Source: JAPLDA01 sp043742705
Lineage (GTDB): Bacteria; Bacteroidota; Bacteroidia; AKYH767-A; 2013-40CM-41-45
Assembly: GCA_043742705.1 (NCBI GenBank)
Contig: JAYTXY010000157.1
Location: forward strand, 1 to 11,226
Direction: 5' to 3'
DNA: 11,226 bases
The notes below the pieces were generated by a model, which worked only from the letters and a program-made list of their open reading frames with translations, made no database searches and was not told the DNA's origin. Below are positions 1 through 6,667 of the stretch, in pieces. Every line of letters begins with the position of its first letter. The first letter of the stretch is position 1. A program made the translations under genes and the position numbers.

Positions 1-1476
1 AATCATCACACCGTTGCCGCGCGGATAACGAATGGAGAACGGAGATTTTATTTCATCAAGCTGAGCAGTGTACATGAGATTGCGCAACTCTTCTTCATTC
101 ATCGGTGCGCTCACAATCATATTCGGAATGCAACGCAGATAAGCAAGATCGAAAGCTCCATGATGGGTTGGTCCGTCAGCTCCTGCCAGTCCGCCGCGAT
201 CCAAACAAAATACCACATGAAGATTCTGTAACGCTACATCGTGAATCACCTGGTCGTATCCGCGCTGCATGAAAGAAGAATAAATGTTACAGAACGGAAT
301 CATGCCTTGTGTGGCAAGTCCTGCTGAAAAAGTAACAGCATGTTGTTCTGCAATTCCCACATCAATCGCTCTTTCCGGCATTGCTTTCATCATGATGTTC
401 AAGGAACATCCCGAAGGCATGGCAGGCGTGATACCGACAATCTTCGGGTTTTTTTCTGCAAGTTCAACAATGGAATTTCCAAACACGTCCTGGTATTTCG
501 GAGGAGTCGGATCAGAATTTTTTGGCTTGTGAATTTCTCCGGTCAGCTTATCAAACAATCCCGGTGAATGCCATTTGGTTTGATCTTTCTCTGCATTTGC
601 AAAACCTTTTCCTTTCACGGTAAGGCAATGAAGAATTTTCGGTCCGGGAATATCTTTCAGATCATTTAAAACTTTTGTGAGGCGATGAATATCGTGTCCG
701 TCAACAGGACCGAAGTACCGGAAACGCAACGACTCAAAAAGATTACTTTGTTTCAGCAACGTAGTCTTGATTCCGTTTTCAATTTTTGAAGCGATGTCCT
801 GCGCATTCGGTCCGAATTTTGAAATCTTTCCCAGCAACTTCCACATTTCATCTTTCACTTTGTTGTAAGCATGCGATGTGGTGATGTCCGTTAAATATTC
901 TTTCAGCGCGCCAACATTCGGATCAATGCTCATGCAGTTGTCGTTGAGAATAACAAGCACGTTTGAATTTTCTACTCCTGCATGATTCAACGCTTCGAAT
1001 GCAAGTCCCGCAGTCATGGCACCATCGCCAATTACAGCGATGTGTTGTCTTTCTTTTTCACCTTTCAGCCGTGAAGCAACAGCCATTCCAAGAGCAGCAG
1101 AAATGGAAGTCGAAGAATGTCCGACACCAAACGTGTCATATTCACTTTCACTTCTCTTCGGAAATCCGCTGATGCCTTTGTAAATTCTGTTTGTATGAAA
1201 AATGTCTCTTCTTCCGGTGAGAATTTTATGTCCGTATGCCTGATGACCAACATCCCAAACTAATTGGTCGTAGGGAGTATTAAATACATAATGCAGCGCA
1301 ACAGTCATTTCAACCACGCCAAGTGAGGCGCCAAAATGACCGCCGTTTACCGAAACAATATCGATGATGTATTGACGCAATTCATTGACCACCTGTTGCA
1401 AGTCTTTTTCATCTAACTTGCGCAGATCGGAAGGAATGTTGATTTTGCTTAAAAGGCTGCCTGGCTGGACTTCCAT
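1..1476 (-). CDS. dxs: 1-deoxy-D-xylulose-5-phosphate synthase, C-terminus off the left edge
   Basis: This thiamine-diphosphate enzyme condenses pyruvate with glyceraldehyde 3-phosphate to make DXP, the first step of the MEP isoprenoid pathway and a feeder for thiamine and pyridoxal synthesis. The frame is open from an ATG at 1476 to the window edge, giving 492 residues of the usual ~620-640. What is missing is the end of the pyrimidine domain and the transketolase C-terminal domain. Visible motifs are NGGHFGASLG with the catalytic-site His47, DVGHQAY at 75-81, the ThDP/Mg motif GDGAMTAG at 150-157 with NDN at 178-180, RYFGPVDGHD at 253-262, GIAEQHAV with the cofactor-activating Glu377, and DRGG..GADGPTHHG at 426-440. 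No frameshift or lost key residue is seen. The gene is divergent from asnS with a 138-bp gap. The family assignment is very firm. Confidence 0.97.
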   Translation of the reverse strand, partial: MEVQPGSLLSKINIPSDLRKLDEKDLQQVVNELRQYIIDIVSVNGGHFGASLGVVEMTVALHYVFNTPYDQLVWDVGHQAYGHKILTGRRDIFHTNRIYKGISGFPKRSESEYDTFGVGHSSTSISAALGMAVASRLKGEKERQHIAVIGDGAMTAGLAFEALNHAGVENSNVLVILNDNCMSIDPNVGALKEYLTDITTSHAYNKVKDEMWKLLGKISKFGPNAQDIASKIENGIKTTLLKQSNLFESLRFRYFGPVDGHDIHRLTKVLNDLKDIPGPKILHCLTVKGKGFANAEKDQTKWHSPGLFDKLTGEIHKPKNSDPTPPKYQDVFGNSIVELAEKNPKIVGITPAMPSGCSLNIMMKAMPERAIDVGIAEQHAVTFSAGLATQGMIPFCNIYSSFMQRGYDQVIHDVALQNLHVVFCLDRGGLAGADGPTHHGAFDLAYLRCIPNMIVSAPMNEEELRNLMYTAQLDEIKSPFSIRYPRGNGVMI

Positions 1477-1485
1477 AGTATGTTA

Positions 1486-1493
1486 CAAAAATA
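1486..1493 (-). promoter_or_regulatory. Candidate Bacteroidota -7 element for dxs
   Basis: Read on the minus strand this is TATTTTTG, an exact match to the Bacteroidota -7 consensus TAnnTTTG. A TTG lies about 21 nt upstream and could be a weak -33 element. The G of the motif is only 10 nt from the dxs ATG, so transcription would begin almost at the start codon. That makes the site plausible but uncertain, because such A/T-rich motifs arise by chance. Confidence 0.3.
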
Positions 1494-1572
1494 GAAAGAT
1501 TAGGCGATTCACACCAAGGAAAACACGACAAATACCAATGATTGTTTTGCCATACCGTTCAATATTCGTTTT

Positions 1573-1586
1573 TTTGCGAACGCAAA
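1573..1586. promoter_or_regulatory. Short palindrome upstream of asnS
   Basis: TTTGCG and CGCAAA flank two central A residues, or equivalently TTTGC/GCAAA form a 5-bp stem with a GAAC loop. It ends 28 nt before the asnS ATG, so it could lie in the asnS leader or act as an operator. No T-box-like structure or known regulator site is recognised. It may simply be a remnant of the repeat family seen elsewhere in the window. Confidence 0.2.
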
Positions 1587-1614
1587 GCACCAAGTAATAT
1601 TCTATCTAAAGAAA

Positions 1615-2997
1615 ATGAAACACATAAAAGTAGTTGACCTGCTGGCTTCGAAGGACTTTAACAGGGAAGTCACGGTTCAGGGTTGGGTTCGGACCAAGCG
1701 CGGGAACAAGCAAATCGCCTTTATCGCGGTGAATGATGGGAGTATCATTCATTCGATTCAAGCCGTTGCTGAACTCTCAAAGTTTGACGAGGAGTTGATG
1801 AAAAAAATCTCCACAGGAACATGCGTGAAGATCACAGGAGTGCTGGTTCAATCGCAGGGACAAGGACAAACAGTGGAAATACAAGCCGCCAGCATCGAAG
1901 TACTTGGTATTGCTGATGAAACATTTCCGTTGCAGAAGAAAGGACATACGCTGGAATTTCTTCGTGAGATTGCTCACTTGCGTCCGCGCACGAATACGTT
2001 TGGTGCCGTTTTGCGCATGCGTCATCACATGGCTTTTGCAATTCATAAATTTTTCAACGACAAAGGATTTTTTAATCTGCACTCACCAATTATTACTGGA
2101 AGCGATGCGGAAGGAGCAGGAGAAATGTTTCATGTCACGACTCTTGATGTAAAAAAGCCTCCGAAGAATCCGGATGGTTCAATCAATTACAAAGAAGATT
2201 TTTTCGGGAAGGAAACGAATCTTACTGTAAGCGGACAATTGGAAGGTGAACTTGCAGCGCTTGCTCTCGGTTTGATCTACACATTCGGTCCGACATTCCG
2301 CGCGGAGAATTCAAACACGCCACGACATCTTGCTGAGTTCTGGATGATAGAGCCAGAGATGGCTTTTTATGAAATCGAAGACAACATGGATCTTGCGGAA
2401 GAAATGTTGAAATATCTTATTCAATATGCGATGGATCACTGTACGGAAGATCTGAAATTCCTGAATGAAATGTATGACAAGGAATTGATTGCGCGATTAC
2501 AATCTGTAGTTGAAAAACCGTTTACGCGATTGACTTACACAGATGCCGTTGAAATTCTGAAACAGAACAATTCAAAATTTGAATTCAAGGTAGAGTGGGG
2601 AACAGATTTGCAGAAGGAACATGAAAATTATTTAGTCGTGCATTTCAAAGGCCCCGTTATTCTCACCAACTATCCGAAAGACATCAAAGCGTTTTACATG
2701 AAACAAAACGAAGATGGAAAAACAGTTCGTGCGATGGATGTTTTATTTCCGTGGATTGGTGAAATTATCGGTGGATCACAGCGTGAAGAGAATTATGAAA
2801 AACTCGCTGCGCGGATGAAAGAGATGCACATCCCTGAAAAGGATTTGTGGTGGTATCTTGAAACAAGAAAATTCGGAACCTGTCCGCATGCGGGATTCGG
2901 GCTGGGTTTTGAGAGGTTGATGTTGTTCGTTACAGGAATGACAAACATCCGTGACGTTATTCCATTTCCGAGAACTCCGAAGAATGCGGAGTTTTAA
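1615..2997 (+). CDS. asnS: Asparaginyl-tRNA synthetase
   Basis: This class IIb aminoacyl-tRNA synthetase charges tRNA-Asn with asparagine in the cytosol. It is 460 residues long, close to the 466 of the E. coli enzyme. Residues ~17-100 form the anticodon-binding OB fold (VTVQGWVRTKRGNKQIAF, followed by a VNDGS turn). The catalytic core holds class II motif 2 (FRAENSNTPRHLAEFW, 228-243) and motif 3 (GFGLGFERLMLFVTGM, 427-442, continuing to IRDVIPFPRTP). GEIIGGSQREE at 382-392 and the AsnRS-like N-terminus favour AsnRS over AspRS. The ATG at 1615 is preceded by an A-rich stretch without a Shine-Dalgarno sequence, which is normal in this phylum. The gene appears monocistronic: dxs diverges upstream and a large inverted repeat follows its stop. 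The call is firm. Confidence 0.97.
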   Translation: MKHIKVVDLLASKDFNREVTVQGWVRTKRGNKQIAFIAVNDGSIIHSIQAVAELSKFDEELMKKISTGTCVKITGVLVQSQGQGQTVEIQAASIEVLGIADETFPLQKKGHTLEFLREIAHLRPRTNTFGAVLRMRHHMAFAIHKFFNDKGFFNLHSPIITGSDAEGAGEMFHVTTLDVKKPPKNPDGSINYKEDFFGKETNLTVSGQLEGELAALALGLIYTFGPTFRAENSNTPRHLAEFWMIEPEMAFYEIEDNMDLAEEMLKYLIQYAMDHCTEDLKFLNEMYDKELIARLQSVVEKPFTRLTYTDAVEILKQNNSKFEFKVEWGTDLQKEHENYLVVHFKGPVILTNYPKDIKAFYMKQNEDGKTVRAMDVLFPWIGEIIGGSQREENYEKLAARMKEMHIPEKDLWWYLETRKFGTCPHAGFGLGFERLMLFVTGMTNIRDVIPFPRTPKNAEF

Positions 2998-3017
2998 GAA
3001 ACAGCTTTCTGGGTGAT

Positions 3018-3137
3018 GACTCAGTTTTTCCTTCGTGCTCTTTGTGATTTTTTTCTTGGCGTTCTCTGTGTTAAAAATTTAAACACAAAGGACTCAATGG
3101 TTAACACAAAGTTTACTAAGAAAACTCAAATTGAGTC
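3018..3137. repeat. ~120-bp imperfect inverted repeat between convergent genes
   Basis: The ends are GACTCA (3018-3023) and TGAGTC (3132-3137). Toward the middle, CTTTGTG on the left pairs with CACAAAG on the right. The innermost stem is TGTGTT (3067-3072) against AACACA (3082-3087). The right arm, with AACACAAAG then TTTACTAAG, closely resembles the left arm of the element at 8747-8824 (AACACTAAG then GTTCACTAAG), so both look like members of one dispersed family. Here it lies between the convergent asnS and a small exported-protein gene, so its transcript could act as a bidirectional terminator. No ORF is apparent in it. Confidence 0.65.
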
Positions 3138-3166
3138 AAAACTGCTTTTATAGAAAAAGCAATCTG

Positions 3167-3688
3167 TTACGGAATGATGTAACGCACATTCAATCCAAAG
3201 TCAATCCAACCCGTTCCCGGATTCAGAAATGAATAATACGGAGTGGCGTCAACACCAATGGTGAAAGGAATTTTTCTTGAATTGAATTCAAGTCCCAGCA
3301 TTCCGTCAACGCCAGCGCTGAACGTGTTGTTCGGGTAATAAACAATCTGGTCGTCTTTTATTGTGTAGAGCGGATCTTTAAAATATCCTGCATGTCCTCC
3401 GACACCAATCATTACTTTCAACGGAAACTGGAAGCGTGAATTGCGATAAGAAGACTGCTTGATGAAAAATAGTTTTCCAAGATATCCGCTGTTTGCTTCC
3501 TGCGTCATGCCGGCAAATATTTCGAAGGCCATTGTTTTTCTGTCATCGAAGAAATGCTTCACATCAACTCCAAGGGCTGCTTTTCCAATGTGCCCTCCAA
3601 TACCTGTTGAATATTGAGCATTGGAAATCGAACTGAAACAAACGCTGAGAATAGCGATCACCAGTAATCTTGTAAAATAAGTTTTCAT
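3167..3688 (-). CDS. Small exported protein, probably an outer-membrane beta-barrel
   Basis: The 173-residue product begins with a classical signal peptide: Lys2, Arg7, a hydrophobic core at ~8-20, and the site SNA|QY with cleavage after residue 24. The mature protein is rich in Gly and in alternating hydrophobic and aromatic strands (MAFEIFAGM, FPLKVMIGVGGHAGYF, GVDGMLGLEF, FTIGVDATPYYSF). It ends in an amphipathic strand, WIDFGLNVRYIIP. This pattern fits a small outer-membrane or porin-like barrel, but I do not recognise a named family and infer no specific function. An in-frame ATG at 3739 would add 17 residues ahead of the signal peptide, so the ATG at 3688 is preferred. The gene lies 119 bp downstream of the glutaminyl cyclase gene on the same strand. 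The predicted mature N-terminus is Gln, a potential substrate for that enzyme. Confidence 0.8.
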   Translation of the reverse strand: MKTYFTRLLVIAILSVCFSSISNAQYSTGIGGHIGKAALGVDVKHFFDDRKTMAFEIFAGMTQEANSGYLGKLFFIKQSSYRNSRFQFPLKVMIGVGGHAGYFKDPLYTIKDDQIVYYPNNTFSAGVDGMLGLEFNSRKIPFTIGVDATPYYSFLNPGTGWIDFGLNVRYIIP

Positions 3689-3807
3689 TACGCAGTTGAT
3701 TTGATTGATATATACGTCAGCCAAAACCGATAGTGTCAAATCCTATCCTGTAAGAAGGTTATTATATTACAACTGTAAGATTTCGGGAATTATTTCAGAA
3801 AAGAGAA

Positions 3808-4818
3808 TCAGGTTCCCGGCTCACGAAAAATAATTTCAAGCAGTGTTTGACCGACAGCATTCAAGGTCTTCCTGTCGATGATGTCCATGTTATCGCGGTG
3901 TGTGTGCCAATGTGATTTGAAACGTCCTTCCATCGTTGTGTTGATGATGTCGATGGATGGAATGTTGATGATCTTGTTTACATACACATGATCGTCTGTA
4001 ATGAAACCGCCATCTTTGTAAATAAAATAATCAGAAAAGCCTGCACGGTTTCCGGCATCCCATATTTTTCTCACAATTCCCGGAGCGAAATGCATGGAGT
4101 TTCCTTCCATCAGAAAGGTTGCATTCTTTGCTCCCGTCATATCGAGGAGGATGCCGTAGTTTGCTGTGTAATTTTCAACGTGCGGATTTCTTGCCCAGTA
4201 TTGTGTTCCCAGCGCATATGAATCGCGATCCTCGCCATCACTTTCACGTGTGCCGTAATCTTCCGCATCAAAGAAGGCAATGTCAACACCGAGCGATTGT
4301 TTGTTGAGCGAAAGCTGTCGCGCTACTTCTAAAAGAACCGCCACACCGCTTCCCGCATCATCGGCAGCAAGAATGGGTTCATCTTTTCTTGTTGTATCCT
4401 GGTCAGCCCAAGGGCGCGTATCCCAATGCGCGAACAAAAGAATTCTGTTTTTTGATTCCGGGTTAAAGGAAGCAATGATGTTCTGAATGTTCAGTTTTAT
4501 TTTGTTGAATGTTGTCACCGTTCCTTTTTGTACGATGACATTCGGAGTGTATGATTTTAATTTGTTAGTTAAATATTCAGCACATGCATCGTGCGATTTT
4601 GTATTCGGAACACGCGGACCGAAATCACATTGCTTCTGCACAAAATCAAAAGCAGAGTCAGCGTTAAATTGAGGAATAGAAACTTGTGCAATCTCTTGAT
4701 TCTTGACTCTTGGTTCTTGACTCTTATTTCCCTCGTTGCAAGAGCAGATAAATAAAAGAGCAAGTGAGCAGAGGAAAAATTTTTTTTTTATCACGATGTA
4801 CATTCGTTTAATCGTCAT
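3808..4818 (-). CDS. M28-family lipoprotein, type II glutaminyl-peptide cyclotransferase-like
   Basis: The 336-residue protein has a lipoprotein signal ending in FICSC, with Cys27 as the lipidated residue, so it is probably anchored in the cell envelope. The rest matches the zinc M28 fold: AHWDTRPWAD (130-139), AADDAGSG (151-158) with Asp154 as likely zinc ligand, FFDAED (182-187), LLDMTGA (224-230), TDDHVY (274-279) and HWHTHRD (303-309) with His305. Glu186, Asp226 and Asp276 line up with the catalytic Glu-Asp-Asp network of animal-type glutaminyl cyclases, and LLDMTGA is close to their LLDLIGA. I therefore infer conversion of N-terminal Gln to pyroglutamate; a plain M28 aminopeptidase is the alternative. 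A second ATG at 4803 would also give a good signal peptide. Residues ~32-42, just after the lipobox, are encoded by a heptanucleotide tandem repeat. Confidence 0.85.
   Translation of the reverse strand: MTIKRMYIVIKKKFFLCSLALLFICSCNEGNKSQEPRVKNQEIAQVSIPQFNADSAFDFVQKQCDFGPRVPNTKSHDACAEYLTNKLKSYTPNVIVQKGTVTTFNKIKLNIQNIIASFNPESKNRILLFAHWDTRPWADQDTTRKDEPILAADDAGSGVAVLLEVARQLSLNKQSLGVDIAFFDAEDYGTRESDGEDRDSYALGTQYWARNPHVENYTANYGILLDMTGAKNATFLMEGNSMHFAPGIVRKIWDAGNRAGFSDYFIYKDGGFITDDHVYVNKIINIPSIDIINTTMEGRFKSHWHTHRDNMDIIDRKTLNAVGQTLLEIIFREPGT
4691..4725. repeat. Heptanucleotide tandem array inside the glutaminyl cyclase gene
   Basis: Five consecutive 7-nt units fit GAYTCTT on the plus strand: ATCTCTT, GATTCTT, GACTCTT, GGTTCTT and GACTCTT. 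The two GACTCTT copies lie 14 nt apart. The array encodes the hydrophilic linker KSQEPRVKNQE just after the lipobox. Because seven is not a multiple of three, gain or loss of one unit would shift the reading frame. Confidence 0.75.
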
Positions 4819-4854
4819 TCAGGAGGAATCTATTTAGAGCAACGCTGTACTATT

Positions 4855-4887
4855 CAAATACAATCGAGGTTCAATTTGGCACACAAA
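4855..4887 (-). promoter_or_regulatory. Candidate promoter of the glutaminyl cyclase gene
   Basis: On the minus strand the -7 element is TGTATTTG (4862-4855), one mismatch from TAnnTTTG. A perfect -33 TTTG (4887-4884) lies 21 nt upstream of it, within the range of Bacteroidota promoters. Initiation would give a leader of roughly 30 nt before the ATG at 4818. Both elements are short, so this is a motif match rather than proof. Confidence 0.4.
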
Positions 4888-4938
4888 CATTCAATCAACA
4901 AGGTACTTCCAGTATGACATCTGTGGAATATGAAATCC

Positions 4939-5007
4939 CATTTGCACATCTCCACATTTTCGCATCTGCGAATCATCAAATTACCAAATCAGCACATCTT
5001 CAAATCA
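4939..5007. repeat. Degenerate low-complexity repeat abutting the cysS stop codon
   Basis: The stretch is built from variants of a few short words: ATTTGCACATC, ACATTTTCGCATC, AATCATCAAATTACC, AAATCAGCACATC and TTCAAATCA. No unit is exact, but the words CACATC, CATCT and AAATCA recur. It sits directly downstream of cysS and its right end includes the cysS stop (TCA at 5005-5007 on the plus strand). It resembles intergenic filler repeats I remember from other Bacteroidota. No terminator-like stem with a T run is obvious here. Confidence 0.45.
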
Positions 5008-6507
5008 ACTCTTACTCCAATCCGTTCCCTCTTTCCCGTCTTTAATTTCAAACCCGAGTTTATTCAACTCGTCACGTATCTCATCGGATGTTGAAAAATC
5101 TTTTCTCGCTTTTGCTTCAGTACGAAGACGAAGAATGAATTGCATCAGTCCGTCAATGTCATCGTGATTGGCAACGGTTTCTTCCTTTAATCCGAGAATT
5201 TCAAAAGCAAATGTTTGTAACAATGTTTTCAATATTTCAAGATCTCCTGCTGAAATGGTTTCTGTTCCCGCATTTACAGAATTGATGATACGAACCGCTT
5301 CAAATAAATTTGCAATCGTAATCGCTGTGTTGAAGTCATCATTCATCGCATCGTAGCAAGCTTGCTTCAATGCCGGAATATCAGATGTACTATTGCTAAG
5401 CCCCTCCTTAGGAGGGGTTGGGGAGGCCTTTATTTTCTTCAACGTTTCGTTTGCAGCCATCAATTTTGATAAACCCTTCTCAGCAGCTTTCAATCCGTCA
5501 TTGCTGAAATCCAGCGTACTTCTGTAATGAGCCTGCAAAATGAAAAACCGGATTGTCATCGGTGAATAAGACTGCTCGAGTAACTTGTGGCTACCGGTAA
5601 ACAGTTGGTCAAGGTTGATGAAGTTGCCAAGACTCTTTCCCATCTTTTGTCCGTTGATCGTAATCATATTATTATGCATCCAGTATTTCACCGGAGCTTT
5701 TCCACACGAACCTTTCGATTGTGCGATTTCACTTTCATGATGAGGAAACAACAAGTCCATTCCGCCTCCGTGAATGTCAAATGTTTCGCCGAGGTATTTT
5801 GAGCTCATCGCAGAACATTCAATGTGCCAGCCGGGAAAACCGTCACTCCATGGGGAGGGCCAGCGCATGATGTGTTCAGGCGATGCTTTTTTCCAGAGTG
5901 CGAAGTCGGCGGGATTTCTTTTTTCTTCCTGTCCTTCCAATTCTCTTCGTTCGTTTCCTGCTCCTGCAATCAACTCTTCAATCACGCGTCCGCTTAGTTT
6001 TCCATAATCGTGATTCTTGCTGTAGTTAATTACATCAAAATAAACTGAACCATTCGACTCATAGGCAAAACCGTTGTCGATGATTTTTTGAATCATGCCG
6101 ATCTGTTCGATAATATGACCGGAAGCTCTTGGCTCGATGCTGACATTTTTATTATTGAGCATTCGCATGGCATCATGAAAGCTCTCAGTATACAGTTCAA
6201 CAATTTCCATCGGCTCAAGTTGTTCGAGGCGAGCCTTCTTTGCAATTTTATCTTCGCCTTCATCGGCATCGTTTTCCAAATGCCCAACATCGGTAATGTT
6301 TCGTACATAGCGAACTTTGTAACCGATGTGTGTGAGGTAACGGTTCACTACATCAAACGTGATGTAAGGACGTGCATGACCAAGATGCGGATAACCGTAT
6401 ACTGTAGGTCCGCACACATACATTCCTACATGCGGAGGATTGAGCGGCTCAAATTTCTCTTTTTGTCTAGAAAGAGAATTGGTAATAAAAAGATTCTGTG
6501 ATTGCAT
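5005..6507 (-). CDS. cysS: Cysteinyl-tRNA synthetase
   Basis: This class I synthetase charges tRNA-Cys in the cytosol. It is 500 residues long, somewhat longer than the ~460 of the E. coli enzyme. The N-terminal Rossmann core has CGPTVYGYPHLGHARPY with the HIGH signature HLGH at 41-44. Zinc ligands are Cys32, Cys231, His256 and Glu260 (WHIECSAM, FPHHESE). The KMSKS loop reads KMGKS at 288-292. GWHIEC, DIHGGGMDL and HHESEIAQS are all present. The C-terminal DALR-type helical domain includes CYDAMNDDFNTA (384-395), and the protein ends in the usual cysS tail around FSTSDEIRDELNKLGF. Between catalytic core and DALR helices, residues 361-371 (ASPTPPKEGLS) are encoded by a GC-rich palindromic repeat. 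The ATG at 6507 gives a normal N-terminus. The next gene, on the same strand, begins 186 bp downstream. Confidence 0.97.
   Translation of the reverse strand: MQSQNLFITNSLSRQKEKFEPLNPPHVGMYVCGPTVYGYPHLGHARPYITFDVVNRYLTHIGYKVRYVRNITDVGHLENDADEGEDKIAKKARLEQLEPMEIVELYTESFHDAMRMLNNKNVSIEPRASGHIIEQIGMIQKIIDNGFAYESNGSVYFDVINYSKNHDYGKLSGRVIEELIAGAGNERRELEGQEEKRNPADFALWKKASPEHIMRWPSPWSDGFPGWHIECSAMSSKYLGETFDIHGGGMDLLFPHHESEIAQSKGSCGKAPVKYWMHNNMITINGQKMGKSLGNFINLDQLFTGSHKLLEQSYSPMTIRFFILQAHYRSTLDFSNDGLKAAEKGLSKLMAANETLKKIKASPTPPKEGLSNSTSDIPALKQACYDAMNDDFNTAITIANLFEAVRIINSVNAGTETISAGDLEILKTLLQTFAFEILGLKEETVANHDDIDGLMQFILRLRTEAKARKDFSTSDEIRDELNKLGFEIKDGKEGTDWSKS
5396..5430. repeat. GGAGGGG palindromic repeat in frame within cysS
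   Basis: The core is CCCCTCC-TTA-GGAGGGG (5401-5417), a perfect 7-bp inverted repeat with a 3-nt spacer. It is followed by TTGGGGAGG, a near copy of its right arm. It is far more GC-rich than the surrounding cysS sequence. On the coding strand it reads as SPTPPKEGL without a stop. I recall the word GGAGGGGTTGGGGAGG as a dispersed, mostly intergenic repeat in Bacteroidota genomes; that is memory, not a search result. Confidence 0.8.
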
Positions 6508-6667
6508 AATTAAGGCGAAAATACAGGAAAAAAGTTAAGTGGCATTAAACTTCGAAAAGCAAGATTTTGTTTTTTTTACAACATTAATAGGGTATTGGAG
6601 ATCCATTAACATATTTCATTCGAAAAATATTTTATTTTTACAAAGCATAACTACAAACAGCAACATT

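Noticed and set aside
1505..1596. Possible third copy of the 3018/8747 repeat family upstream of asnS (ACACCAAGG..ACACGAC and GCAAAGCACCAAG).
   Set aside because: The shared word CACCAAG occurs in direct, not inverted, orientation and the arms do not pair. The resemblance is too weak without an alignment.
3689..3739. Upstream in-frame ATG giving a 17-residue extension of the small exported protein.
   Set aside because: It would place a non-signal segment before Met-Lys-Thr and the hydrophobic core. The later ATG fits a normal signal peptide.
5632..5646. The CysRS signature reads KMGKS instead of KMSKS.
   Set aside because: Ser-to-Gly at this position is, as I recall, usual in Bacteroidota CysRS. 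Both lysines and the rest of the loop are intact, so it does not indicate loss of function.
6088..6501. A 137-codon open frame on the plus strand opposite the start of cysS.
   Set aside because: It lies wholly antisense to the highly conserved HIGH-motif region of cysS. Its translation has no recognisable domain or signal, so it is a shadow frame.
6539..6667. Upstream in-frame ATG giving a 43-residue N-terminal extension of the T9SS cargo.
   Set aside because: The extension would put a perfect signal peptide in the interior of the protein. The ATG at 6668 gives a standard export signal.
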